In this document: positions 15,952 through 24,161 of the stretch, piece after piece
Layout: each line of letters opens with the position of its first letter
Numbering within the stretch: the first letter of the stretch is position 1
Origin: CAWGLW01 sp963823525
GTDB lineage: Bacteria > Pseudomonadota > Gammaproteobacteria > Steroidobacterales > Steroidobacteraceae
Direction: 5' to 3'
Length of the DNA: 64,000 bases
Assembly (NCBI GenBank): GCA_963823525.1
Contig: CAWGLW010000006.1
Span: 310,001-374,000, forward strand
Notes under the pieces: generated by a model
The model's input: the letters and a program-made list of their open reading frames with translations, nothing else
Databases searched by the model: none
Told to the model about the DNA's origin: nothing
Position numbers and translations under genes: made by a program

Positions 15952-17241
15952 CTATTTCTTCCCGCCCGGGATGACGTCTTTGACGATATCGCTGACGCGG
16001 TCCTGCGCCTGATCAAAAAGATCCTTGGCCTGCTCCAGCGCCTCGTCGGCGGACTTACTGGCGGCGCCCTGAACCCTGGCCGCCGTCGAAAGGGCCTGGT
16101 CGAGCGCCCCGCTCGCGGATTTCTCCGCACTGTCGAAGATACCTTTGGCCTGCTTGAGGGCACCGCCCGCGGACTTACCGGCAGCGCTCTTCGCCTTGGC
16201 AGCCACCGCCAGCGCCTGGTCGAGCGCATCGCCCGCGGTCTTCTCAGCACTGTCGAACAGGTCTTTCGCCTGCTTTACAGCGCTCTCAGCCGTCTTCTCG
16301 GCGCTTGCCTGCACGCCAGAGAGGGTCTTGCCGACCTGCTTGGCTCCCTCGCTGGTTGATTTCTTCGCGCTTGCGACAGTCGTGCCGACTGTATCTGTCG
16401 CTCTCTTTACGGCCCGCTCCGCATCTTTCGGTAGCTTCGCCGCCGCGCTTTTCACCGCGGCAACGGGTGTCTTCTTTACGACCGGTGCCTTCTTTTTGGC
16501 GACCTTGCGGGCGGCAGCCTTCTTCGCAGCCGGCGCCTTCTTTTTGGCAACCTTGCGGGCCGCAGCCTTCTTCGCAGCCGGCGCCTTCGTTTTGGCAACC
16601 TTGCGGGCCGCAGCCTTCTTCGCAGCCGGTGCCTTCTTCCTGGCGACCTTGCGGGCCGCCGTCTTCTTTTTCGCGACTGCCTTCTTCTTGGCCGCCTTGC
16701 GGGCCGCAGCCTTCTTCGCAGCCGGTGCCTTCTTTTTGGCAACCTTGCGGGCCGCAGCCTTCTTCGCAGCCGGCGCCTTCTTTTTGGCAACCTTGCGGGC
16801 CGCAGCCTTCTTCGCAGCCGGCGCCTTCTTTTTGGCAACCTTGCGGGCCGCAGCCTTCTTCGCAGCCGGTGCCTTCTTCCTGGCGACCTTGCGGGCCGCC
16901 GTCTTCTTTTTCGCGACTGCCTTCTTCTTGGCCGCCTTGCGGGCGGCGGCGCGCCTGGCCAGCGTCTCCCGCAAGGTCTGCGTCAGACTCTTCTTCGCGG
17001 CCTTACGCTTCGCGACCTTGGCTTTGGCCTTGGTCTTGGACTTCTTTGCAGCCTTCTTCTTGGCGGCCTCGATTTCTTTCTTCGACTTCTTCCTCATGTC
17101 TGCCGCATGCGCTCGCTCATACGTCTGGATATCCGTGATGCGGCCCTTCGCATCGCGCTTCGCGTAAAGTTTCTTTCCCGTACTGCTACGGTGCGTTGTA
17201 CGCCGCGCCTTCTTTGCTGACTTCGCCTTCTTCGCTGCCAT
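15952..17241 (-). CDS. Histone H1/AlgP-like Lys-Ala repeat protein with LEA-like C-terminal tail
   Basis: 429 residues from ATG 17241 (GGGAG 8 bp upstream). Three parts: a basic N-terminus (about 1-60) with RRTTHRSSTGKKLYAKRDA and TDIQTYERAHAAD; a central region (about 80-270) of 16-residue units like RKVAKKKAPAAKKAAA; and an amphipathic C-terminal third with LEA-like 11-mer-style helices, repeating AVKQAKDLFDSAEKTA, ALKQAKGIFDSAEKSA and ALEQAKDLFDQAQDR. The middle resembles the DNA-condensing tail of histone H1 and of Pseudomonas AlgP. The protein is expected to bind DNA in the nucleoid. It has its own terminator and likely its own promoter. Confidence 0.85.
   Translation of the reverse strand: MAAKKAKSAKKARRTTHRSSTGKKLYAKRDAKGRITDIQTYERAHAADMRKKSKKEIEAAKKKAAKKSKTKAKAKVAKRKAAKKSLTQTLRETLARRAAARKAAKKKAVAKKKTAARKVARKKAPAAKKAAARKVAKKKAPAAKKAAARKVAKKKAPAAKKAAARKVAKKKAPAAKKAAARKAAKKKAVAKKKTAARKVARKKAPAAKKAAARKVAKTKAPAAKKAAARKVAKKKAPAAKKAAARKVAKKKAPVVKKTPVAAVKSAAAKLPKDAERAVKRATDTVGTTVASAKKSTSEGAKQVGKTLSGVQASAEKTAESAVKQAKDLFDSAEKTAGDALDQALAVAAKAKSAAGKSAGGALKQAKGIFDSAEKSASGALDQALSTAARVQGAASKSADEALEQAKDLFDQAQDRVSDIVKDVIPGGKK
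16490..16944. repeat. Nested 48-bp / 240-bp tandem repeats within the histone-like gene
   Basis: The basic unit is 48 bp (16 codons, core GCCGCAGCCTTCTTCGCAGC on the plus strand). Five units form a 240-bp block that occurs twice: 16621-16704 is identical to 16861-16944, and 16502-16620 matches 16742-16860 with only about three differences. This indicates a recent block duplication on top of older unit amplification. Confidence 0.9.
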
Positions 17242-17344
17242 TTGAAACTCCCTCAGTAGTCGGGCGCGGCACACCGCGCATTCGCTGTATCGGACCGGAC
17301 GCTAGTGCAGGCTAACACTCCAGTCAAATAATGAAACCCATCGC

Positions 17345-20065
17345 TCAGCCGGAGCCCTGCAGCCCCTGAGAAATACCGTTCACCGACGCGAGCAGGGCCT
17401 CGAAAAGCTCTCTGTCCTCGCGCTCCGATTCGCGCCAGCGGCGCAGCAGATTGACCTGGGTCAGGTGAATCGGGTCAACGTAAGGGTTTCGCAGTCGAAT
17501 CGAGCGTTGCAGGGTCGGATCGGAATCGAGCAGGCGCGCACAACCCTTGATGGCCAGCACGTGATCCCGGGTCAACTGGAACTCCTCACGGATCAACCGC
17601 GGGAAACGCTTAAATGCAGCCGGCGCCAGCTGATCATAGAAGCCGGCGATTTCCATGTCGGCACGCGCCAGGGTCATCTCAATACCATCGACGAGATTGT
17701 TGAAGAAAGGCCAGTGCGAATACATCTCACCGAGTACCGAATCACCGAAACTGTCTGAGACCGCCTGCAGCCCGCTGCCGCAGCCGAACCAGCCAGGCAG
17801 CATGTAGCGGGCCTGTGACCACGCGAACATCCAGGGTATCGCGCGCAGCGCTTCGATACCGGACCCTTCACCGCGCAAAACCGGGCGAGAACCGATCTGC
17901 ATGCGCTCGATCACGTCAGCTGGCGTGACGGCCTGGAAGAAGTCGATGAACTCAGGATCCTGGTGGACGATCGACCGGTAGCGCTGGGTACTCGCCCGCG
18001 AGACCAGTTCCACCGCTTCACGCCAGCGGTTGTCTGCGTCGTCGGGTCGGCGTCGACCTGCCGTGGCCAGGGCCAGCGCGCTGAGGCTCTGCTCGAAAGT
18101 ACGCAGCGCGATGGGTCGCAACCCGAATCGCTCGTTGATGCTCTCGCCCTGCTCAGTGGCCCTGAGATGCCCGTGCACGGCGTCGACCGGCATGCTGTTG
18201 ATCAGCGCACCGGCCCGGTTGCCTGTGCGGCCGACCGTGCCGCTGCGCCCGTGAAAAATCAGCAGCTCGACACCGGCGTCGTTGCAGACGCTGGCCATCG
18301 CCTCCTGCGCCGTGCGCAGCAGCCAACGCGAGGCCATGATCCCGACGGCCTTGTTGCCTTCTGAGTAGCCCAGCATCACCACCTGGCGGTTGCCGCGGGC
18401 GGCAACGTGCGCACGATAGACGGGATCCGACAGCATCCGGCGCATGATGTCGCCGGCGTTTTCGAGCACGTCGACGGTCTCGAACAGCGGCGCAACGTCG
18501 AAAGGTATGTGTCCTTCGGGACCTTCGGCCAGCCCTGCCCATCGCGCCAGCAGCAGCACCGAGAGCAGATCATCGACGTCCTCCGCCATGCTGATCACAT
18601 AGGCCCCGATGGCCGGCGACCCGTAGCGATGGCTGCAGTACTCCATCGCTTCAAAGACCCATAAGGCCCGCTTGCCGGCTGCGTCGAGCGCGTTGACCGG
18701 CGACTCGTCGCGCGAGATCGCATCGCGCAGGCGGGCGGTGCGCTCAGCGGCCCGAAGTCCGGACCAGTCGGCCTCGGCAAGCGCAGCACCGACGATCTGC
18801 CGATGTTCTCCGGCCCGCTGCCGCACATCGAGCGATGCGAGATAGAAGCCGAAAGTGCGCACGCGTCGCTGCAATCGGCGCACGTGGAAGAGGCCGGCTT
18901 CCCTGCCCCGGTTTTCATCCAGGCTGTCGGCAATGAGTTCCAGGTCCTGCAGCAACTGCCCGGCACGCTCATACTGACCCGATCGATGGTCATACGTCGC
19001 GCGCAGACGCTCGGCCATCTGCCCTAGCAGCACGCGGTATGGCATGTGGTCATGGCTGGCCGGCGTGGAGGCGCGCGCCGCCGGCACGAGGCTTCGGTAC
19101 TGATCGATGCGAGCCTGAATCCGGGGCGAAATCTCTATCCGGTTAGCGCTCTGGCTGAGCTTCTCGGCGAGTGCTTTGACTTCCAGGAAGTAGCGATTGA
19201 CGATCAACTGGCTGTGCCGGGCACAACTCTCGCGAATCGTCTTGGCGTGCACATCGGGGTGGCCATCCATGTCGCCACCCACCCACGTGCCGAAATGCAG
19301 CATTTCGGGGATCACGATGCCGCGAGCCTCATCACCGTAGGCAGCGACCAGCGATCTCTCCACTTCCTCGTAAAAGCTTGGAATGACCTCGTAAATAACC
19401 TCGGCCAGGAAGAACAATGCGTGCTCACGTTCATCGGCGACCGTCAGGCGCTCGCGCGAATTTCCGGCCGTCTGCCAGCCGGTCGTCAACTCGGTACGCA
19501 CGCGCTCGATCGTCGCGCGGCGCTCGCCCGGAGTCTGCGTCGGATCGAGCTGGGAAATCAGCAACTGCGCGACGCGCTGCTGCTGCCGCAACAAGGTGCG
19601 TCGGGTGGATTCCGTCGGGTGTGCCGTAAACACCGGCTCGATCCACAGCCTGCCGAGCAGGGCCACGACATCCTGGAGGGACAGGCCCGACTGGCGCAGC
19701 CTGCTGAAACAGTCTTCGAGTCCGCCGGGCTGTGCCGTGCTGCTGTCATTCAGGTACTGGCGCCTGCGGCGCACCCGGTGGACCTTTTCGGCCAGGTTGA
19801 CGACATGAAACCAGGCTGTAAAAGCGCGTATGAGTTCGCGGGCCTCCCGGGGCGAGCGGCCCTGCGTTCGTACGACCATCGAGACGGACGCGTCGGCATC
19901 GCCCTGCCTGCGACCGATCGCCGCCTGCCGGTCACCCTCGACTTCGTCAAAGAGTTCCTGTCCGCACTGGTCGATCAGGACTTCGCCCACGAGCGAGCCC
20001 AGCGCATGTACATCGTCGCGCAGGGCCACGTCCTTGAGCGGGAAAAAAATGCCTTTGCGGGCCAT
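17345..20065 (-). CDS. ppc: Phosphoenolpyruvate carboxylase, divergent type
   Basis: 906 residues; carboxylates PEP to oxaloacetate using bicarbonate. Catalytic histidine H149 lies in VFTAHPTESTRR; GGDMDGHPDVHAKT and SLDVRQRAGEH (Arg of the active site) are present. Two conserved loops are altered: GYSEGNKAVG (566-575) where most enzymes have GYSDSxKDAG, and FHGRSGTVGRTGN (604-616) where FHGRGGxxGRGG is usual. The C-terminus ends LQGSG instead of the common (M/Q)xNTG, keeping the terminal glycine. Start ATG 20065 fits the KDVALRDDV N-terminus of homologues but lacks a clear ribosome site. Fold assignment is secure; regulation may differ. Confidence 0.92.
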   Translation of the reverse strand: MARKGIFFPLKDVALRDDVHALGSLVGEVLIDQCGQELFDEVEGDRQAAIGRRQGDADASVSMVVRTQGRSPREARELIRAFTAWFHVVNLAEKVHRVRRRRQYLNDSSTAQPGGLEDCFSRLRQSGLSLQDVVALLGRLWIEPVFTAHPTESTRRTLLRQQQRVAQLLISQLDPTQTPGERRATIERVRTELTTGWQTAGNSRERLTVADEREHALFFLAEVIYEVIPSFYEEVERSLVAAYGDEARGIVIPEMLHFGTWVGGDMDGHPDVHAKTIRESCARHSQLIVNRYFLEVKALAEKLSQSANRIEISPRIQARIDQYRSLVPAARASTPASHDHMPYRVLLGQMAERLRATYDHRSGQYERAGQLLQDLELIADSLDENRGREAGLFHVRRLQRRVRTFGFYLASLDVRQRAGEHRQIVGAALAEADWSGLRAAERTARLRDAISRDESPVNALDAAGKRALWVFEAMEYCSHRYGSPAIGAYVISMAEDVDDLLSVLLLARWAGLAEGPEGHIPFDVAPLFETVDVLENAGDIMRRMLSDPVYRAHVAARGNRQVVMLGYSEGNKAVGIMASRWLLRTAQEAMASVCNDAGVELLIFHGRSGTVGRTGNRAGALINSMPVDAVHGHLRATEQGESINERFGLRPIALRTFEQSLSALALATAGRRRPDDADNRWREAVELVSRASTQRYRSIVHQDPEFIDFFQAVTPADVIERMQIGSRPVLRGEGSGIEALRAIPWMFAWSQARYMLPGWFGCGSGLQAVSDSFGDSVLGEMYSHWPFFNNLVDGIEMTLARADMEIAGFYDQLAPAAFKRFPRLIREEFQLTRDHVLAIKGCARLLDSDPTLQRSIRLRNPYVDPIHLTQVNLLRRWRESEREDRELFEALLASVNGISQGLQGSG

Positions 20066-20204
20066 GGCCGCGAATCTGGATTCCGAATTAAGCAGCGTGC
20101 GACAGCAGTATGCACGCGAGCATATCGATTTGCAGCGCTTGCGCAAATGCCGGCCGCGATTCCGACGGCCGAAAAGTCCCCTCCCCGCGCGCTTCCCCGG
20201 CTGA

Positions 20205-20580
20205 TCAGTCCGCCGCTGCTTCCGCCGGAACGGGCACCAGCATGTCAACGGCGACTCGCCAGCGACGACCCACGGGTGCCCGGATTCGCACAAAGACCGC
20301 CACCGTACCCCCGGGATTCTGACGGTCCCACCGGCGCGCGCACCTCGCCGAAACTCACGCTGAAATCATCGCCCGACCCCGTCAACCAGCCCTGTGTTTG
20401 CAGCTCGACCGACCTGCTCGCGAGCAGCGAATCCTCGGGCCACTCCTGACTCGCCGGTCACGGGGCGTGATTTTCCCGGTAGACGATCGCCTGCGGCCAA
20501 AGGACGTCGTCCCGCGCCGCGGCCGGGCTGACGGCCGGCAGCAACGATGTGAACAACAGCAGACTGCGGAGAATTCCCAT
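20205..20580 (-). pseudogene. Broken gene for a small exported protein
   Basis: A signal peptide starts at ATG 20580 (MGILRSLLLFTSLLPAVSPAAA) and the frame continues DDVLWPQAIVYRENHAP to a TGA at 20458-20460. Protein-like sequence resumes in the same frame (EWPEDSLLASRSVELQTQGW, DDFSVSFGEVRAPVG), then must shift frame near 20320-20335 to read GTVAVFVRIRAPVGRRWRVA and end at 20205. The total of 376 bp is one over a multiple of three. One nonsense codon plus one frameshift suggest a decayed gene, or two sequencing errors. No family recognised. Confidence 0.5.
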
Positions 20581-20688
20581 GCCGTCCCGAAAATTGGTCG
20601 GGCGCCGGGCAAAGCGCTGCGAACGCGACTGTGCCCGGCTGTATTCTGTTAAAGTTCGTGGCCTCACTCAGCTACCTTTCAACAGCCC

Positions 20689-21531
20689 ATGCAGCGACTA
20701 GCCACGTTTTTCGCAGCGATAATGATCCTGGCCCTCAGCGCGTCGGTCACGTTGGCGAGCACAAAGACCGACCTGCGCACGGATGAAGCGCGCAAGGTCC
20801 TCGAAGCGTTTACCGACCTCAACGAGCAACAGATACCCTCGTGGCTGCTTGAACGGGCCTACGGTATCGTGGTGGTGCCGGACCTCGTCAAGGGCGCATT
20901 GATCATCGGCGGGCGAGGTGGACGCGGCGTCATGGCGGTCCGCAATACCGACGGCAGCTGGAGCAACCCGGTTTTCGTCACGCTGGCCGGCGTGAATTTC
21001 GGCTTTCAGTGGGGCGTGCAGTCCACAGACCTGATCCTCGTGCTGATGTCACGCCAGAGCGTCGAAGGGATCTCCGGCGGCAAGGTGACGCTCGGCGCGG
21101 ATGCGAGCGTCGCGGCTGGACCATTGGGCCGCGCAGCCGCCGCAACCACCGATGCGACCTTTAAGGCGCAGGTGCTCTCGTACTCCCGGGCCGAGGGCAT
21201 GTTTGTCGGTGTATCGCTGGACGGCACGATGATCCGAGTCGATGACGACTCCAACGCATCGGCTTACGGTGTATCGGGCATCATGGCATCGCAGATTCTT
21301 GAAGGACGCGTCGCCAGTCCTCCGCAAAGCGCTATGGACTTCACGGCCGCGCTGAACCAGGCGACCACAGATAAACCCGCGACGAACGACGCGGCGCAGG
21401 CTCCGGCGTCGCCGGATGAAGGCTTGCCGCCGATCCAGAAAACCGCGCCGCCTCCGCCGGCCGGCACGGATGGCGGCGTGACAACCTACCCGATGGAAGA
21501 TCAGAATCCGGGGGCGCCACCACCCGACTGA
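20689..21531 (+). CDS. SYLF-domain (Ysc84-like) lipid-binding exported protein
   Basis: 280 residues. Signal peptide to about residue 24 (IMILALSASVTLAS). The SYLF domain (about 35-215) has IPSWLLERAYGIVVVPDLVK, LIIGGRGGRGVMAVR, FVTLAGVNFGFQWGVQSTD and VAAGPLGRAAAATTDATFKA. The SYLF domain binds phosphoinositides in eukaryotes; bacterial members are periplasmic or outer-membrane linked and of unknown role. The last 60 residues are a low-complexity Pro/Ala/Gly tail ending NPGAPPPD. It is a single gene diverging from the broken exported gene. Confidence 0.9.
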   Translation: MQRLATFFAAIMILALSASVTLASTKTDLRTDEARKVLEAFTDLNEQQIPSWLLERAYGIVVVPDLVKGALIIGGRGGRGVMAVRNTDGSWSNPVFVTLAGVNFGFQWGVQSTDLILVLMSRQSVEGISGGKVTLGADASVAAGPLGRAAAATTDATFKAQVLSYSRAEGMFVGVSLDGTMIRVDDDSNASAYGVSGIMASQILEGRVASPPQSAMDFTAALNQATTDKPATNDAAQAPASPDEGLPPIQKTAPPPPAGTDGGVTTYPMEDQNPGAPPPD

Positions 21532-21707
21532 GAGCGAGGCGGGTCATCTGGCGAGAACACTACGTCAGAAGCGGACGCGTCCGCAGCGTCCATGATCGAA
21601 CCCACGAGGAGCCCGGAGATCGGTCGTCGTCGACCGCCGCGCAACAGAGCGTGGCAGTCAGAGCAAACGGAACCCGGGTGGGATCGATGACTATCGGCGC
21701 GATACAT
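21501..21707 (-). CDS. Possible small cysteine-containing protein (weak)
   Basis: 68 codons, starting ATG 21707 and running into the end of the SYLF gene on the other strand. It contains GSVCSDCHALLRGGRRRP, with a CxxC pair, and ISGLLVGSIMD. There is no clear ribosome site, and it would occupy the otherwise empty gap after msrA. The gap has no other candidate. I list it only because the CxxC-containing segment looks protein-like; it may be chance. Confidence 0.2.
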   Translation of the reverse strand: MYRADSHRSHPGSVCSDCHALLRGGRRRPISGLLVGSIMDAADASASDVVFSPDDPPRSQSGGGAPGF

Positions 21708-21808
21708 GGGCGCCGCAGCAGCCAGTCAAACGATAGCGCCCGCGCCGTGTTCTGCGTTCACGCCTTGCGCGATCTCTGGCTGGCCGGACTGCGCAGGGCG
21801 ATGACCGC

Positions 21809-22450
21809 CTAAGGCGCGGAATAGGCAACCCCGCATCCCCCCAGGCCGCAGTAGCCGCCCGGATTCTTCGCCAGATACTGCTGGTGATATTCCTCAGCGT
21901 AATAGAATTCCGCAGCCGGTTTGATCTCGGTCGTGATCGGCCCCTTGCCCGCCTTCGCGAGCTGTGCCGCGTAGACGACCCGGCTGTGCTCGGCGGCACG
22001 GCGCTGGTCCTCGTCATGCACGTAGATGCCCGATCGATACTGGGTGCCGCGGTCACCGCCCTGGCGCATGCCCTGGGTCGGGTCGTGCGAAGTCCAGAAG
22101 GCCGCCAGCAGCTCCGGGTAAGTGATCTGCTTCGGGTCGAAGACGACCCGCACGACTTCGGCGTGCCCGGTCTGGCCTGAGCACACCTCTTCATAGGTCG
22201 GATTGGGCGTGTACCCGGCCGCATAACCGGCCGCCGTGCTGTACACGCCATCGAGCGTCCAGAACCTTCGTTCCGCGCCCCAGAAACACCCCATACCGAA
22301 CAGGGCGAGATCGAGCCCCTGCGGAAACGGTGGCACGAGCCGATTGCCATTGACATAGTGATGCTCGGGCACCGCGATCGCCAGGGTACGACCCGGCAGT
22401 GCCTGGTCCGGCGCCGGCAGGGAATCTTTGAGTCTTCGCAGCAATGACAT
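21809..22450 (-). CDS. msrA: Peptide methionine sulfoxide reductase A
   Basis: 213 residues. Repairs methionine-S-sulfoxide. The catalytic cysteine is in LALFGMGCFWGAERRFW; YSTAAGYAAGYTPNPTYEEV and HDPTQGMRQGGDRGTQYRS are family signatures; recycling cysteines lie in GGYCGLGGCGVAYS at the C-terminus. The N-terminal extension MSLLRRLKDSLPAPDQALPG matches E. coli-type MsrA, which supports ATG 22450 (GGAG 9 bp upstream) over the in-frame ATGs further up. Single gene, divergent from the membrane methyltransferase gene. Confidence 0.95.
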   Translation of the reverse strand: MSLLRRLKDSLPAPDQALPGRTLAIAVPEHHYVNGNRLVPPFPQGLDLALFGMGCFWGAERRFWTLDGVYSTAAGYAAGYTPNPTYEEVCSGQTGHAEVVRVVFDPKQITYPELLAAFWTSHDPTQGMRQGGDRGTQYRSGIYVHDEDQRRAAEHSRVVYAAQLAKAGKGPITTEIKPAAEFYYAEEYHQQYLAKNPGGYCGLGGCGVAYSAP

Positions 22451-22581
22451 CGTGATTAACTCCATCGATATGGCAGGGGGAGTTCGGCAGAGTGTGCCGG
22501 TTGGATGCAATCAGAACGCGATGCTGGTGCCGAGTTCACAATCGCGCGCCATGCACGGATCAGACCCCGTAGAATTCTCGC

Positions 22582-23184
22582 ATGGCCCGTTCGCGCAGCA
22601 CAGCCCGCCTGAGACTGTCCCTGGCACTCATTGTGCTGCTGATCGTACTCGTCGCCGTATCGCATCGCGATTCATTCGGCGCACTGGCCGGAAGCCTGCT
22701 CGGATTGACCGGACTTGCCTGCGTCACGGTCGCCGCTCTCGGGCGAATATGGACCTCGCTGTTCGTGGCCGGATACAAGGACGAGCGACTGGTCCGTGAA
22801 GGCCCCTATTCCGCCTGTCGTCACCCACTCTACGCATTCTCGATGCTCGCCATGCTGGGTCTCGGGCTCGCCACGCGGAGCATCATTCTAGCGGCCGCGC
22901 TGCTGGTGCTGTTCTCGTCCTTGTACCTGTGGGCCATGCGCTCGGAAGATCATTATCTGGCCACACGCCACGGCGCTGCATTCGAGACATTCCGACGCGA
23001 AGTGGGCGCCCTCTGGCCGGACCGGTCGGCCTACCGTGTCCCGGTGCGATACGAGATCAGGCCACGCGTTTTCTGGAAAGCCTTTGTCGATGCCGGATCA
23101 TTGTTCGGTGCGTACCTGCTGATCCGCCTCGCCGACCTGCTGCAACAGTACGGCATCACGCCGACACTGATGGGCCTTCCCTGA
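22582..23184 (+). CDS. Membrane methyltransferase, isoprenylcysteine/phospholipid N-methyltransferase family
   Basis: 200 residues with about five hydrophobic helices (LSLALIVLLIVLVAV; LLGLTGLACVTVAALG; FSMLAMLGLGLATRS; LLVLFSSLYLWAM). The S-adenosylmethionine-binding signature of the ICMT/PEMT family is visible as LVREGPYSACRHPLYA followed by EDHYLATRHGAAFETF. The substrate in bacteria is generally unknown. The stop overlaps the start of a kinase-like gene by one base (TGATG), so the two are translationally coupled. Confidence 0.87.
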   Translation: MARSRSTARLRLSLALIVLLIVLVAVSHRDSFGALAGSLLGLTGLACVTVAALGRIWTSLFVAGYKDERLVREGPYSACRHPLYAFSMLAMLGLGLATRSIILAAALLVLFSSLYLWAMRSEDHYLATRHGAAFETFRREVGALWPDRSAYRVPVRYEIRPRVFWKAFVDAGSLFGAYLLIRLADLLQQYGITPTLMGLP

Positions 23185-23846
23185 TGAGCGCTGATCAGCG
23201 TCAGACCCTGAAACGCGATGTGTTTGGCACCATCAGCCGCGTCAGGCAGCGCAACGGCGGCGCAGATATGATCGAACGTGACACCCGCACTGCGCGCTGG
23301 TGGGCCCGCGCACTCGCCCAGGTGCTGGCATCGCGGGAAGCGCGTTCATTACGCGCCTTGCGCTCGGTTCGTGGCGTGCCGGAGCTGCTGGGCTGGCGCC
23401 GGGGCCGGCTTTATCGCAGCTGGCTGGATGGCCGGCCGATGCAGCAGGCGAAGCCGACCGATCCGGAGTATTTCCGCGAAGCCCTGCGCCTGTTGCGGCA
23501 GTTGCACGCCGCCGGCGTCGTACACAATGACCTGGCCAAGGAACCCAACTGGCTTGTCACGCCGGCCGGTCTGCCGGCCCTGGTTGACTTCCAGCTGTCT
23601 GCCCGGCCTCGATTTCGTGGCCGGCTTTTTCGCGCCATGGCTTACGACGATCTGCGTCACCTGCTGAAACACAAGCGTTCGTACTGCCCTGAGCGGATCA
23701 CGGCCCGGCAGCGACGAATACTCGAGCGGCGCTCGCCGCTGTCGAGCGGCTGGGCGCGCAGCGGCAAGCCAATCTATCGCTTTGTCACCCGTCGCCTGCT
23801 CGGCTGGGCGGACCGCGAAGGCGCCGGCGACCGCAACCTGCCCTAG
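23184..23846 (+). CDS. RIO1/WaaP-like small protein kinase or phosphotransferase
   Basis: 220 residues from ATG 23184. Kinase-fold landmarks: an N-terminal lobe with ARWWARALAQVLASREA, hinge LLGWRRGRLYRSWLDG, catalytic loop VVHNDLAKEPNWLVT (HxDLxKxxN) and metal-binding VDFQLSARPR in place of DFG. The glycine-rich loop is not obvious, as in RIO1/LPS-kinase relatives. The C-terminus is strongly basic (KHKRSYCPERITARQRRILE), suggesting membrane or polyanion contact. Coupling to the membrane methyltransferase suggests action on a lipid or envelope molecule; that is inference. Confidence 0.8.
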   Translation: MSADQRQTLKRDVFGTISRVRQRNGGADMIERDTRTARWWARALAQVLASREARSLRALRSVRGVPELLGWRRGRLYRSWLDGRPMQQAKPTDPEYFREALRLLRQLHAAGVVHNDLAKEPNWLVTPAGLPALVDFQLSARPRFRGRLFRAMAYDDLRHLLKHKRSYCPERITARQRRILERRSPLSSGWARSGKPIYRFVTRRLLGWADREGAGDRNLP

Positions 23847-23870
23847 CCGGCAGCTGACCCATGCAATTGT

Positions 23871-24143
23871 TCAGGGATCGATGGTCTCGAAATCAAGGGC
23901 CGGCGCATCGCCCGGCCTGAAATAGACGTACCGGCTGCTCATCTGCTGCAACGCAGAATCGCGCGCTTCACGCGTGGCGAACCAGTGCTCCCTGGTCCAG
24001 GTCGATCCGACGAGATTACGGAAAGGATCGCTCTTCAGCAGCCGTACCCGGATGCCAAAGCGCCGCTCATCCGGCAAAGCCTCGCGAAGATTGTGCTCAT
24101 GGCAGGTGGGCATGGTTGCTTTACTCGGTACGTGTTCGCGCAT
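23871..24143 (-). CDS. Small conserved-looking protein of unknown function
   Basis: 90 residues from ATG 24143, with AAGGA 4 bp before it; an internal ATG at 24113 is an alternative. It contains CHEHNLREALPDERRFGIRV, LVGSTWTREHWFATREARDS and SSRYVYFRPGDAPALDFETI. It has a CHEH motif near the N-terminus that could bind a metal, no signal and no membrane segment. It lies 18 bp downstream of the patatin/barrel gene on the same strand and may share its transcript. No family recognised. Confidence 0.65.
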   Translation of the reverse strand: MREHVPSKATMPTCHEHNLREALPDERRFGIRVRLLKSDPFRNLVGSTWTREHWFATREARDSALQQMSSRYVYFRPGDAPALDFETIDP

Positions 24144-24161
24144 TCTATCCTTGCAGCATTG

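Noticed and set aside
16490..16944. Regular repeats that might be a CRISPR array
   Set aside because: The 48-bp units are directly adjacent with no unique spacers and encode a repetitive Lys-Ala protein.
16145..17167. Long plus-strand open frame across the histone-like gene (Phe/Ala-rich)
   Set aside because: It is the mirror of the Lys/Ala repeats; no ribosome site, and the terminator and start signals fit the minus-strand gene.
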